Shown here in pieces: positions 1 to 12,478 of a DNA stretch of 64,000 nucleotides; position 1 is the stretch's first letter; every line of letters begins with the position of its first letter. Under the pieces are notes generated by a model that had not been told where the DNA came from, made no database searches, and was given only the letters and a program-made list of their open reading frames with translations. The DNA comes from Magnolia sinica (taxonomy: Eukaryota > Streptophyta > Magnoliopsida > Magnoliales > Magnoliaceae). The position numbers and the translations under genes were made by a program. The stretch is taken from contig NC_080581.1 of the NCBI RefSeq assembly GCF_029962835.1, positions 25,124,001 through 25,188,000 of the forward strand, given 5' to 3'.

Positions 1-240
1 GACGAGCCTCCTCGTAGTGTCCAATGAGCAACCCAGACTCGTAAGCTAAATACGGTGGTATGAGACACTGTATTCGAGCTGTCGGCCTACGATCAGGTGA
101 TGAGCCCGTAGTGACCTCGAGTATACTCTAAGACTACGTTAAGGCGATGAGCTTTTCCGTAGTGACCTCGAGTATAAACCAGGCCTGCGCTGAGGTGACG
201 AGCTGCTCCGTAGCTACCTGGAACTGTTCTTCGTATGTGA
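1..240. repeat. Diverged minisatellite, about 50-bp period
   Basis: Four degraded units carry a GATGAGC core followed by CCGTAGTGACCTCGAG. The clearest copies of GTAGTGACCTCGAGTATA are at 108-125 and 157-174. It probably belongs to the LTR that ends at 1085. Confidence 0.55.
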
Positions 241-1085
241 TTGACTAGGATTGACGACCCTAGATGGATCAATGTTTGAGTAAATAATATGAAGGGAGGT
301 ACCTTAGCTTCCCAATCCTGCTGTATGAATATGCCTAATTAAGAACTTGACTAATCACGATCATGCACTGCACTGCATGTGCTTTGGCGAGGAAGCGCAC
401 GTTTCGGGGGGATGCCATGCACGAACGTGAGATAAAGTTGCTAAGGGAGTGTAGGCGAGGGCATGCATCATTATTGCATATCATTCTTACATTAACAAAA
501 GTAATCTAGGACATGATTGTTGTACTGCTTTATTATTACTGCTTGACTGAATTGATAATATGTTAACCTTTGCCTTATAGTTTCACTGAGTTGATCACTC
601 ACTCCCACTCTGGGACAGTGTTTTAAAACACCAACCAGACTCTGTCTTAGTTGCAAATGATGACGCAACTTATAAAGCAGAGTCTGATTTTTATGACGAC
701 GAGGAGTTCTCGTATATGCAATTTTCTGGCGGGTTCATGTAGGCCGCATTCTGATCGTTGGGGCTATAGGGATTTCATGATGTAGACGGACCTACACATT
801 TTGATATTTTGTATTTTGAAACGATACATGTAATTGTTTTACCTGGAACATGATTATACTCTGGAGACGCACCACCACTTATATGTTTTATACACACCTA
901 TCATGGTCTTCCGCTTGCGTAATTTAATTGTCTCTAGGGTATGATATGCTGATTTGGTATAATCCCACTCATGTTTAGTGCACTAACACAGACAACATTT
1001 AATCATATTATCCATGTTGCATAGGTGATGCGTTGGAACTCGGGAGTTGAACTTCTGCTCGACCCCCGATTTTCAGGGCGTTACA
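1..1085 (+). mobile_element. 3' part of a gypsy-type LTR (start outside the window)
   Basis: The block ends ...CCCCCGATTTTCAGGGCGTTACA at 1085, a typical end of plant gypsy LTRs whose opposite end begins TGTAACGCCC. No primer-binding site follows, so it is a 3' or solo LTR rather than a 5' LTR. No protein coding was seen in it. Confidence 0.5.
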
Positions 1086-1786
1086 GATAGAGGTTTGGAT
1101 CCTAAGATGAATAGTTATATCGCAATGCTAGATTGAGTAGCTCAAATTTGAACTTAGGTGGCTCAGGAGGCTTGGACTCTGGCTCGGCTAGGCTAGGCTA
1201 GACCAGGGTTGGGTTCTCTCTCTCTCTCTCTCTCTCTCTCATTGGTGGAAGGATGGCTAAGGCTAATGGGTGAGCTTCTCTAAAATGAGAAGGCTTTCTG
1301 AAGCTTGGTGTGTGTGAAATGTGAAGGGGAGGGGAGGTATTTATAGTCTCCCAACTCGATTTTCTTGTAATTCCTAGTGATCTTAGGGGTAAAATGCGTT
1401 TGAATGGATAGTATTGGAAATTGCCACATGACATCATCTCATGGGTTGGATGAGTTGGGCATCGGAGTAAATGCACCTCAACCTCACACCTAAAATTCAA
1501 AAAAAGAGGAACCCACATGCTTGAGGGATGCTTCCAGAAAGAGGGGGAGTGCCACCTAGCCGGCGGTAACCAGGCTGCCATCGATCCCCACTTGGACTCC
1601 ATGCTTTGGCTGGTAGCATCATCCAAGCATGTGCAGGTTCTGTTGTGAGGGTTGGGGCTTTGAAGTTTCGACCATCTTTCCGATTGGGCTTGGTTTTGGA
1701 CTTGGGTTCGGGCTTGATTAGGTGAGTTGACTGGGTTATGGGTTTGAGTAGGCTGACCGGGTGAGTTGACTCGCTAAGTTGACTCA
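1086..1786. other. Intergenic, no gene recognised; CT microsatellite
   Basis: A (CT)n run of about 25 bp lies at 1215-1240. The rest is GA/CT-skewed sequence without a recognisable domain in either strand. Confidence 0.4.
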
Positions 1787-1905
1787 AGGCTCTAGGGTTT
1801 TGGGTTCTTAGGGTTTTAGGTTAGGCTGACTGAGTTGGATGGACTAAGTTTTGGGTTTAGGACTGGGGTTCCTAGGGTTTAGGCTTTTAGGGTTAGGGTT
1901 TAGGA
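1787..1905 (+). repeat. Short interstitial telomere-like motif cluster
   Basis: Several TTTAGGG, TTAGGG and CTAGGGTTT words are clustered, e.g. AGGGTTAGGGTTTAGG near 1880-1900. The units are irregular, so this is not a true telomere. Confidence 0.4.
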
Positions 1906-2099
1906 TTGTGATGTGGTTGTCCATCCATCCGTTCAAACTCTACCAGTTTATCAGCTTGAAGTGGGGTGTCTACACCCGACGACAAAGCATTTGGGCAAGG
2001 GACAGAAGGTGCCCCATCTTGATTGGACCACCATGGAAATTCCCCCGGACTTGTAGCGCCTGAGGAGCTTTAAAACCTCAGAATTGAAGAAGAAGCCAT

Positions 2100-3568
2100 A
2101 ACATTCAACATCGACTCAAAGCCCAGCCCTCATTTCATCATGATGGTTGGGTACGACGTCACCAACACATCTGTCACCACTTTAGGCCTTACTTTCCAAG
2201 GGGAAGGAACGTAGGGCATTAATTGGTTCACCACCCGTTTAACATTGGAATTAGCATGCTTGCCACTAACAAGGCCAAATTAAAAAACAAAATGCTTATG
2301 TAAATAGGACTCAGTACCCCGGGCCACACCAAGGGCAACTTTGGTTTGAAATGCCATCTTGCTCGGAATCCAACCACCTCAGAAATAAATAAATAAATAA
2401 ATAACCACAAAACCTAAAAAATAACGAAGAACTCTCAAAATTCAAAAACATCAAAAAACTTCTAAAAGCCAAAAACATATAGAAAAAAATTTTAAATCAC
2501 AAAAAAATAGAAAATTTTCAAAACCTAAAAATTCAAAATATATTTCAAAACCACATGCAATAAAACGCTTGGCTTGTCTAATGGGTTGCATGAATTTGAA
2601 GTTGACATTTATGATTTTGATCAATAATTAGGCTTTGAACTCATGGGCTTGGAAGAGGACGAGGACGAGGGAAATAATGACCCGATTCACGAACTTGAAC
2701 ACCTCCTTAAAAAGTTCGATTTTAAGACTAGTGTTGCACTTGGCGATATCGAATTGGTGAATCTCGGGACCCCCAAGAATCGTCGGGGAGTGAGCTTTGA
2801 GAGGAGCATGTCCCCTGACAAATGATAGAAAATGATCGAGTTCTTGAAACCGCGATTATCTAACTTTGCCTTCTCCTACGAAAATATGCATGGGCACGAT
2901 GAAAACCTCATGGTTCACTACCTCCCTACTTAGCCAGAAATCAGGCCAGTAAAGCAGGAACTGCGAAGAATGCAACCATAATGAATCTTGAAGATACGGG
3001 AGAAAATCATCATACAATATAACACGGGCTTTTTAGTAGTGTGAAACTACCTGGAATGGCTTGCCAACACCGTCCTCATCCCCAAGAAAGATTGCAATAT
3101 CCGAATGTGCATCAACTTCTAGGAGCTCAACAAGGCTAGTCCAAACGATGACTTCCCATTACCCCATATCAACACTCTGATTGACAACACGATAAGGTCC
3201 AAATTCTTCTCCTTTATGGACAAAACCTTCTGCTTTGGGTTATGCCATCCAGGTTGAAGAATGCCGGACATATTAAACGGCCATTACAACATTATTCAAA
3301 GACATGATAAATAAAGATCTCGAAGTTTACGTGGATGATATGATTGTTAAGTCTCGAAGGATTAGGGTGTACTTCAAAGACCTAGGAAAGCTTTTCGATA
3401 GTTTCGAAAAGTTCAAGCTCCACCGCAACCCTTAAAAGTGCATCTTTGGTGAGACAGGGCGAAAATTGCCAGGATTCATCGTTAATGAAGACAACATTTA
3501 GGTAGATGAGTCTTTAAAAAAAAAAACATAGAAATGACTCCTCAAGATGGAAAAGGAGATTCGCAACT
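2100..3568 (+). pseudogene. Ty3/gypsy (Tat/Ogre-like) pol remnant: pre-RT and reverse transcriptase
   Basis: Broken frames match the region before reverse transcriptase (VNLGTPKNRR, about 2750-2790) and RT itself: WLANTVLIPKKD with an FPLPHIN block (3055-3170), then a VYVDDMIV-type palm motif (3330-3350) and a KFKLHRNP stretch (about 3410-3430). Stops and frameshifts are scattered throughout. The order fits the Tat/Ogre lineage. The frame stops abruptly at 3568 where an LTR begins and resumes at 8830. Confidence 0.8.
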
Positions 3569-5289
3569 TGTCACGCCCCAAACTCGGAAACCGGGCTCAC
3601 AAAATTTTCGATCGCCGAATCCGGTGCCGACAACCTCCGTAGTACCCCATTCTCAGCTTCCAAAGCTCATGCGCCAGATTCTGATCCTGGGATCCTACAA
3701 GGAGGATTTTTTTTACATGAATTTGTTTCATAAAAAGCATAACCACAAGTATACCCAAATCATAATAACAACATCATCACCACATATCCACTAATATAAT
3801 TATTTGAGTACAATACTAAAAAGGAAATACATGCATATAATAAAATCTCCAGAAGCTCTTTCGCACGTTCCTGCCCCAGCGTGGACTGCGTCCTATCGTT
3901 ACCTGCACGCATCTATCGTGCATAAGCTTATAGAAAGCTTAGAGGGTGGTGTAAGTGTGTGCATAAGATAAGTGCCAAGCATTTAATATAATACTTTAAT
4001 CATACGATATCAAAGTAAATGGAAATATTGCAAGTCCATAAGAATATCATCAACCTCATCCAGGATATGCGATGAAAAGACATATCAAGTCAATGTCATA
4101 TACTGAGAAAGTAATGTAACTCGGCTATGTAATGCGGAAACACAATGAACTAGATATTAGATATCGAGGATGCAATGAAATATGCAATTCGAGAGAGCTA
4201 CGAATACCATCAGCCTTATCTAGGTCACATAAATGTAGAAATATAGTAACCCAAAATGCCATATGCCGTGGATGTAATACGATATGCGGTGTGAATAGAA
4301 TGACCATACTGGAGTATGAAATCGGGATGATAGTACGTAGTATCGCAGGCTATGGGGTCCATCACAAGGGACTTCTATCCAAACTAGTCTCATACCTAAT
4401 TTGGATAGTCAGACTCAATGTGGTAAACTCCTGATCTCAGGTTAGTTGCGCACCCCAACCGAAATCCTGGCCATTGTGAAGGTACATGTAACAAATAGTT
4501 GCGCACCACCAGCTAGAGTGGATAGTGAATGAATGAATGAATGAGTATGCAACTCCTGCTCAATAAGTTCTTGTATTAGTACAGTTCATCTTTGGGTCAT
4601 CACCGGGGTCTAGTACACTCTACATCATCTTGCTGCCTTATCAAGTGCACAACTGGGTAAGTGGAAGAGACCTCACTATCCGCCTGACCATTAGTCAGCC
4701 AATATCTACCCGACATATCGATAGCGGACCCATTCAGGAGCTGGTTAAACTCAGCCTAGTTATGCCTACTCCCTCAGGCGGGTAAGGCCATACCCCCTCC
4801 CAACCGACGACGACACAATGGGAGACGCGGCCTCCTGGTATTCGGCCCTCATGCGCTCATATATATCTACTCGGTCTCAACATTGGGGCGTTCTCTAGTA
4901 CCAAGAGGGTTTATGAATTTTCACCGAGGGCCATCTATAGCAGCCCGATGCTAGTAACAGATTTTCAGTGTCACATCTGGCCATCCACGATTTGCCTGTG
5001 GAGGCTACGACCCTTATGTCGCTAGGACATATAGTTATCACAACACACAATATAAGATGCATGAGTCATATAATCCAGTCATGCATCAATCCTGCACATA
5101 CTATGCGCTCATGTGAGACAATCTCCGCCTATCAGGGAGTCTCATAACAACTAGCACTATGGCATATGCAATGGTCAATCATATCTTATAACAAACATGC
5201 AGATGATGCGTATGGGCATGTATCATGATGTTATGCTATCACATACTCATAATCGGTATCAACAACCGTCATCGACAATCGACCTCGAC

Positions 5290-6345
5290 AATGTAGAGCC
5301 TAACATATAGTGGACCCACAGCCTCACACAAGGGCCAAATATACAACACCATGGGCCTCTCTCAAGAGCTTAATACATATCATGATGGGCCTCTCACATG
5401 GGCCTAATCTAAAACACCATGGGTTCCATCGCCTGGTCCTCAATTGCACCACAATGGACCTCATCACATAGGCCTCATATACATCAATTAGGCCTTAAAC
5501 ACAGGCTGAATACACGTCATAACGGGCCTCAAATATGGGCTGCATATACATCACATTGGGTCTCAAACATGGGCCGAATGTACATCACAATGGGCCTCAA
5601 ATATGGGCAGCATATACATCAAATTAGGCCTCGACAATCGGCCTCGACACTCGAAATCGGCCTTGACAATCAGAATCGACAATCAGTCAAGCTAATTTGC
5701 AATCGGCAATCGGTCACGCTGATTCATAATCGGCAATCGGTTACGATAATCAGCCTCGACAATTGGCAACGATGAGAATGGGCCTAACAAGGCCCAAGGG
5801 AAGGTCACAATGTGGACATTCAACCATCAGTGTCTATTAATGTGGACATTTAACCAACATTGCCCCCAAGGAATGGCCCATATAGACATTATTACATATT
5901 TCATGGCAAAATCACACATCACATCGGGCCTGGAATACACAATAGGTGGGCCCCAACCTGGGCCTCAAATACATCACATGGGCCTCACCACACGGGCCTC
6001 AAATACACAACAGGTGGGCCCTACACCTAGGCCACAAAACACGCAACAGGTGGGCCCTGCGCATGGGTCAAAGATACATCATGATGGGCCACAAGTATAT
6101 CAAAGTGGGCCTCTCGAATGGGCCACAAAATATATCAAAGTGGGCCTGACAAATGGGCCACAAAGTACATCAAGGTGGGCCTCACAGATGAGAGCTCATA
6201 CATATCAAGGTGGGCCTCAACAGACGGGCCTCTTACATATCAAGGTGGGCCTCATCAACGGGCCTCATACACATCAAGGTAGGCCTCAACAATGGGTCAT
6301 AAATACATCAAGATAGGCCTAATCACATGGGCCTTATAAATTCCC
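5290..6345 (+). repeat. GGGCC-rich degenerate tandem array
   Basis: Units of about 25-35 bp carry GGGCCTCA or GGGCCACA followed by ATACATCA-type spacers, repeated more than 20 times with drift. Inside, 5635-5765 has a different short repeat built on AATCGGCAATCGGT. The array is open in a frame (5810-6316), which is a by-product of the repeat and not a gene. Confidence 0.7.
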
Positions 6346-6359
6346 AAAAATTAAGTCAT

Positions 6360-8190
6360 ACAGAAGGATCGTTGGACCATACCTCAAATAGTAGTGGGGA
6401 TAATTATTCTCACTGTTAAAAAAATCACAGGGCCCATCATAAAATTTATTTTCCAACCAATCTAATCATAAGGTCATAAAGACCTGGATTAAGAGGGGAA
6501 AACAAATATCATATTGGCCCAAACCCTGTAGTCTAAGGGTTTTTAATGGTGGACATTCAAACTCACTGTTTTCTGTAATGTGGTCCACCTGATCCTAGAT
6601 CTGTCTTTTTTTTCTTTTTTCTTTTTTTTTTTTTTTTGTCTCAAGCCTTAAAATTATCTTTCAAAAAGGTTGGACAGTATGCATGTAGCACATGCATCAT
6701 GGTGGGTCCCATATAGATGGACGACATAGATAAATCACATACCTTATGGTGGGGCCCACATGTGTGGCCCACCAAATGGAAGGACAGTTAGATAAAACAT
6801 ATACATCATAGCAAGGCCCTCCGTCCAGCTACCTGGACGGTGGAATAAATGCATATATCATGGTATGGTCCACCGTCTTCAAGGTGCGGTCCCACGTGGG
6901 GCCCACCATAACGTTTATTTTCCACCCAATCTATCGGTAAGGTCACGCAGACCCGACTGCAGAGGAAAACAAATTTCATAATAATCCAAAACTTCTTTGA
7001 CCCAAGAAGGGTTTCAATGGCAGACGTTTAACCACACTGCTTCCTACTGTGTGGGCCACCTGAGCGCTGTATACGGTTGATTTTGGGGGTGTCCCACAGC
7101 AAAAGGGACCCCATCAAAGTGCACGGTGTTGATGTTCTCACACATCATGGTGGGGCCCACAGCTGGGACCCCCTGCCTCCAGCGTCAAAATGTAGCAGGA
7201 CACTGCTGCGCATCCTTTGGCGGGTAGCAGAAGCAGCGTTTGCTACTTATATATATATATATTTTTTTGAAAAACCGTTTTCTCGAGGTTTTTCGTAGGT
7301 GGGGCCTGCATTAGGACAATCCACTCCAGCCATTACATTCCATGGCTCGAGACAGACCAATCAAGCCCAATATTCAATATGTTTCAGGATACAGAAACAT
7401 CAAAGTGGATTTCAACGGTAAAACACTATTTTCTATGCTATGGCCCGCCAGATAGTCGGATTGGCTTCATATTTTGGCTCAACGCCTAAAATGATCTGGG
7501 GAATGGAATGGACGGTGTGGGTTAGACTTATATATCAAGGTGGGGCTTACATGAGTGGCCCACCCAAAAACCTTAAAATCAAATGCTTTTGCAGTGAGGT
7601 GTCCTCACTGTCTGTTCACAATTCAATGAACACATCCAGCATCCAGGGATGCTGGACGGACTGTGTTCACATGAAAATCAAGGTGGGTCCCACAAGGACG
7701 CACTTGATTAATCTGATATTTGTGTTTTCCCATTATCTAGAGGGTAGGGTCCACATGGCTTGGACGGTCATGGGGTCCATTTGATGGACGGTCTAGATAT
7801 CACATACACTCATCATGTGGGCGAAAAAATAAAGGGAGGAGAGAGAGAAAGAGGCACGTGATGATGGAAGGACTCCGGCACTATGGGCCCTCCCTTCCAT
7901 TCATTACAACATACATCAAGTGGGTCTCATTACATATGGGCCCACCGATCAAAATCAACGGTGGATGTCCTTTTTCCACTGAAATACAAGGTCTAGATGA
8001 CCTTATCCATGCAAGGAAAATAAACATCATGATGGGGTCCATGGAGAATGGCCCCATCATGGAATGATCATGAGACTCAAGGTGGGCCATCGGCCATACC
8101 TAGGGTCCAAAGTGAGATCCATACCATTAATCTGTAGGCCTCACTTGGCCCATCATCAAAACATGAAAATCTAGCCTATAAAGCACCCAC
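6360..8190. repeat. GGGCCCACC-type palindromic repeat copies inside the LTR block
   Basis: Several diverged segments carry TGGTGGGGCCCACA, CACCGTC.., ATGGACGGTC and GGTTTCAATGG words in both orientations, matching the family seen at 29.7-32.4 and 52.4-59.5 kb. Individual ends could not be fixed. Confidence 0.6.
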
Positions 8191-8829
8191 CTCAAGATAT
8201 TTTCTTCCTTCTTCCACCAACGGGTTCTACAACTCCAATGAATCAAGATTCAACGGTTAAGATTGGTTTTGGAGGGTGAAGATGGGAGGTAGAAAAGTGG
8301 GCCACACTAGCTCTTCTCATGGAGAGCTTGGACGTTAGACTCAGGGGATTGCTTAGAATGAAAATGAGAAATGAGAGAGTGAAGAGTTGTGTAAGGGATA
8401 TGGCATGGGAATATATGGGTTGCCTTGACTTTTTGATAAGAATGGGATGGGATAGGTATGGATATTGTTGACTTGTGGGTGAGAGAGGGATGGGTGTGAT
8501 GGGATATGTACTTAACTTGCACATTAATTGATTAATGTGACGGGTCGAAGAGATTCTCTCGAAATTCGCAACACGCGGCGTTTTCCTCAAACTGAACATA
8601 GGCCCACATCTCCTGGCCCGGGTATCGCCTTGGCGCGCGAGACAAGATGTTAGAACTGCGGCGAAGCGCGGTTGCTAGGGTACAAGTTTCGAGTTGAGCC
8701 GACTCTGATATACGGGACACGACTCAGGATCGCGCAAAGACACCGATAATAGATCGCGGGTCGCCGGAATTCGACCGGAAGGACCGCGGAAGCCTACGGA
8801 ATAGTACGGGCTAGGATACAGGTCTCACA

Positions 8830-8999
8830 CAGCTTCTTAGGAATGATCCAATACATTAACTATTTCGTCACTCAGCTCACATCTATATGTGAGCCCATAT
8901 TCAACCTGTTTCTTAAAAACATGTTGAAAGAATGGAATGAAGATTGCTAGGAAACCTTTAATCAAAACAAGGGGTATCTCCGGAATCCACTAGTGCTGG
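8830..8999 (+). pseudogene. Continuation of the split gypsy pol (RT/RNase H junction)
   Basis: Immediately after the 5.26-kb block the pol frame resumes with YINYFVTQLTS, CEPIFNLFL and EWNEDC-type residues, which in Tat/Ogre elements directly follow the motif interrupted at 3568. It is cut again at 9000 by another LTR end. Confidence 0.8.
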
Positions 9000-9430
9000 T
9001 GTAATGACCCAGATCTTGGCACCTCAGCATAGGGACTCAGATCCCAAGTTTGAGGTGTTATGTAAACATAATATAATTTCCATACTCTATTTTTCATTCA
9101 TTAATCCAAAAATCAATAATTAAATATCTAATAACTAAAGATAATGGTCCATCACAAGGACCTTAGTACAAAATAAAAATAAGGGATTTTAACCATATTA
9201 GCCATGTAGGACCAAATTCCTCAAAAGAAAAAGGGTTTTAAAATATTCTCATGTAGCCCCCTTACAGGGTTTTTAAAATATTTTAGACGAAATTACCCGT
9301 CCTTAGATCAGCAGCTGTACAGATTTTAAGTGAAGAAGAATTTACATAATATCCAATCCTGAGGAAGTGATATGGACGAGATTTGTCATTGGGCCCACTG
9401 GAACTTGGATCTAATCCGCTCATTTTCTTT
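9000..9430 (-). mobile_element. LTR end fragment, TGTAATGACCC type
   Basis: It begins TGTAATGACCCAGATC directly against the gypsy pol and carries a GAGGTGTTATGTAAACATA stretch typical of gypsy LTR tips. The other end is not clear; copia sequence starts near 9434. It is probably a truncated LTR in minus orientation. Confidence 0.4.
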
Positions 9431-9433
9431 GTA

Positions 9434-9685
9434 GCCCTCTATTTATCTTGAGGAAGGCGATATCAATTTCGAGAAGATCCACATGAGTGTGAATCTGAAA
9501 GACATGCTTACCAAGGTGGTTCCTTCGAAGAAATTTCGATTTTGTTCGACTTCTCTAAGCCTGACAAAAAGTTGATGAAGACGAAGTATGTATGAGAAGC
9601 AACGACGATGGTGAAGCTATGATGGAGGTGAGTAGAGATTGAGCTTGGAGCTGTGGTTCATGATGATTGAAGCCGTGGTGGAGTT
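9434..9685 (+). pseudogene. 3' end of a copia pol (RNase H tail) and polypurine region
   Basis: EEGDINFEKIHMSVNLKDML and TKVVPSKKF match the C-terminus of copia RNase H. The following 120 bp repeats at 11760-11904, showing that this is the tail of a second copia copy lying 5' of the shared LTR. Confidence 0.75.
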
Positions 9686-10275
9686 TGTAATCAGACGTCT
9701 TCAATCTATACATGGAACAGGGGTTCAATGGATTGACCACCCTGGTCGATTAATTTAGTGAACTTCGAATTATACAGATTGGTCTTGGACAGTTTTAGAC
9801 AGTCTCGATTGATCGAACTGTCGGCTCGATTGATCGACAAAATTAAAAAATACTTATAATCTTTCTGGACCCTTATGAGAATGTTTGAGCGATCGAACAT
9901 GTGGTGCTCGATCGATTGAGGACCGCTCAATCAATATCAATCGATCGATGGTTAGATTGATGGCTAGCATAATTTTGCATAATTGCACTATTAGTTTCCT
10001 ATTCCAGGTGTTATGCTATATATATGGGTGTAATTGCGGGATTAACGTATTCCAATCGGGGCTTAACGTTTCAAGGGTTTGGAGAGGAGAAAACGAGTGT
10101 TTCTTGAATTATAAGTTCTTCCATCTCTTGTACTTTTCGTTTTCATAGTGATCGTTGTCGCTTTGTGCCGTAGTTTTTTTCTACGTAAAATTGGTATGTA
10201 CTTGTGAATGCTTTGTTTGCGTTTGCTTATTGTCTTGTGATCCGAATTTAGAGTTTGTTTCCTCGGTCCCCCACA
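9686..10275 (+). repeat. Copia LTR, left copy
   Basis: It runs from TGTAATCAGACGTC to GGTCCCCCACA. It matches the block 11905-12478 along its length, including CGATCGATGGTTAGATTGA and a TATATATA(T/A)GGGTGTAAT promoter-like site. It is followed by AGTGATATCAAAACTAACG, a Met-tRNA-type primer site as in copia elements. Confidence 0.8.
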
Positions 10276-11690
10276 AGTGATATCAAAACTAACGTTGGGA
10301 ATTCGAGTTTGGATTTCAGATATGACGACTAAGGGATCAAACGTGAAATATGAACCGGAGAAGTTCATTAGAAAAAATAATTTTAAACTATGAAAGGTGA
10401 AGATGAGAGGCCTTTTACTTCAACAATGGCTGCAATATACATTCCTTGGTATAAAGAAACGTCTAATGTCAATGAGCAATGAAGAATGGAAAGAATTGGA
10501 TGAGAGAGCAAAAACCTTGACCCCACTATATTTGGTAGATGACATCCTTTATAATGTCCTTGATCAAAAGACCATTACAGGACGTTAGAAGAAGTTAGAT
10601 AGCTTGTACATGATGAAATCGTTGTTGAATCATTTGTATCTTAAAAAGCAATTCTATAATCTAAAGATGGCGGAAGTGTCGGATCTTAATAATCACATCA
10701 GTGCATTTAATCAGATACTTTACAAATTGACAAGTGAGGAAGTGAAGATTAGTGAGGAAGACCAAGCCCTAATTCTGTTGAACTCTCTTTAGGAGTCTTA
10801 CGATAGTTTCGTAGATAATATGTGCCACGGTAGAGAGACCATTGATGTCGAGACTATCATCTCATCCCTTCATTCGAAGATGTTGAGAAAGAAAGACAGT
10901 GGTGCGAGGCCATATATAGATGTGTTGGTACCTAGGGAAAGAATTCTGAGTGGGAGAATGGAAACTCACGATCACGGTCCAAGTCTAAGGGTAAAGGGAA
11001 GATGAAGTGCTAGAAATGTGTGAGAAAAGTGCATATGAAGAAGGATTGTTGAAATCCTAAAGCACAGAAGGCGGATAAGGGCATACGAAAAAGGATTGTT
11101 GAAATCCTAAAGCACAGAAGAGGGAATCAGATGAAGCATTAAGGAAGCCAACACGGTAAAATCTAGCATAGAGGTAGATGGTGGTGATGTCTTGATTGCA
11201 TTCAAATACAATTATCTTAGTGATGAGTGGATTTTGGATTCGGAGGCCTCATAGTAAATCACTTTTCAGCGAGATTAGTTCATCAGTTACAGTTAGTGCG
11301 ATGGTAGACGTGTTTATGGGTAATAACATTACCTATAAAGTTATTGGAATCAGAACGGAGCACATAAGGATGTTTGATGGAACAAAGCGCATCCTAATGG
11401 ATGTTAGACACGTTCCTAAGCTAATGAAGAATCTGATATCTCTAGGAGCTGTCAATGTACTTTGGTGCAAATTCACCGGGTTCAATCATGTCCTAAAAGT
11501 TTCGAAAGGGACACTCATGGTGATGAAAGTGCAGTGGAATAATAACTTTTACAAGTTGATTAGAAATACCATATCGGGTGGAGCTGCAACGTTTGTAGCA
11601 GAGTCCACATTGGCACATTTATGACATGCTCATCTAGGCCACATGAGTGAGCGCAGTATGAAGGTACTTAAGGAAGACGATGTCACTCTC
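10276..11690 (+). pseudogene. Copia gag, protease and GAG-pre-integrase remnant
   Basis: Broken frames encode gag (LYMMKSLLNHLYLKKQF, KISEEDQALILLNSL), a zinc-knuckle remnant (KCVRKVHMKKDC, 11015-11050), the protease motif EWILDSEAS (about 11228-11254) and a pre-integrase HLGHMSERSMKVLKED stretch. About 30 bp (AAGGATTGTTGAAATCCTAA and following) is duplicated at 11041 and 11090. Stops throughout make it dead. Confidence 0.8.
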
Positions 11691-11904
11691 AAGAAGTTTC
11701 ACACGAGAGTGAATTTGACAGACATGCTTATAAAAGTGGTTCCGGCAAAGTAGTTTTGATTCTGTTTGACTTCTCTAGGTTTGGCGAAATGTGATGAAGA
11801 CAGAATGTGCACAGGAAGCGACAACGATAATGAAGCTATGATGGAAGCAAGTAGAGATGGAGCTTGGAGTTGTGTTTCATGATGATTGAAGCCATGGTGG
11901 ATAT
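11691..11904 (+). pseudogene. Copia RNase H tail joined to pre-integrase (internal deletion)
   Basis: The reading passes directly from the pre-integrase region to RVNLTDMLIKVVPAK, the end of RNase H. Integrase and reverse transcriptase are absent, so this copy lost several kilobases internally. Confidence 0.75.
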
Positions 11905-12478
11905 TGTTGTAAGATGTCTCTAATCTATACATGGAACAGGGATTTGATCAATCGACCACCCAAGTCGATCAATTGAGTGAACTCCGAATTATACAGATTG
12001 GTCTCTAAACACTTTTGGACAGTCTCAATTGATTGATCAATAGAATTCAAAAATACTTGTAATCTCTCTTAACCCTTTTGAGCATGTTCGAGTGATCGAA
12101 CATGTGGTGCTTGATCAATGAAGGACCGATCGATCGATGGTTAGATTGATAGCTTGCACAATTTTGCATAATGGCATGATTAATTTTCTATTCCGAGTAT
12201 TATGCTATATATAAGGGTGTAATTGTGAGGTTATGGTGTTTCAATTGGGGTTGAAACGTTTCTAGGGTTTAGAAATCAGAAAATGAGTGTTTTTTAATTT
12301 GTAAGTTCTTCGATCTCTTGTACTTTTCATTTTCTTGGTGATCGTTGTCACTTTATGCCGTGACTTTTTTCCACGAGAGTTTTTCCACATAAAATTCATG
12401 TGTACTTATGCATGCATTGTTTGTGTTTGCTTATTATCATGATCTGAATTCAGGGTTTGCTTCCACAGTCCCCCAGCA
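11905..12478 (+). repeat. Copia LTR, right copy
   Basis: It begins TGTTGTAAGATGTCTC and ends TCCCCCAGCA and is homologous over its length to 9686-10275, with substitutions and small indels (for example an extra TTTTTCCACGAGAG near 12365). Confidence 0.75.

Larger units (their letters stand above)
3569..8829 (-). mobile_element. 5.26-kb LTR-like insertion in the gypsy pol, with TSD
   Basis: The block starts TGTCACGCCCCAAACTCGG and ends GGTCTCACA. It is bounded by CAACT (3564-3568) and CAGCT (8830-8834), a 5-bp target duplication with one mismatch. It has no polyprotein, so it looks like a very long solo LTR, probably in minus orientation (its minus-strand start TGTGAGACC is CpG-rich and unlike the rest), with later insertions. 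The interior holds GGGCC-rich arrays and GGGCCCACC-type repeats. Confidence 0.65.

Noticed and set aside
1..240. Hammerhead ribozyme (GATGAG words suggest CTGATGAG)
   Set aside because: No CGAAAC partner or stem arrangement was found near any copy; it is a minisatellite.
5810..6316. 168-codon frame with repeated VGPT/GPQ residues
   Set aside because: It is a by-product of the GGGCC tandem array; the period drifts and no start or family is recognised.
5290..6345. CRISPR-like regular array
   Set aside because: Units and spacers both drift, there are no cas genes, and the window is a plant nuclear genome.
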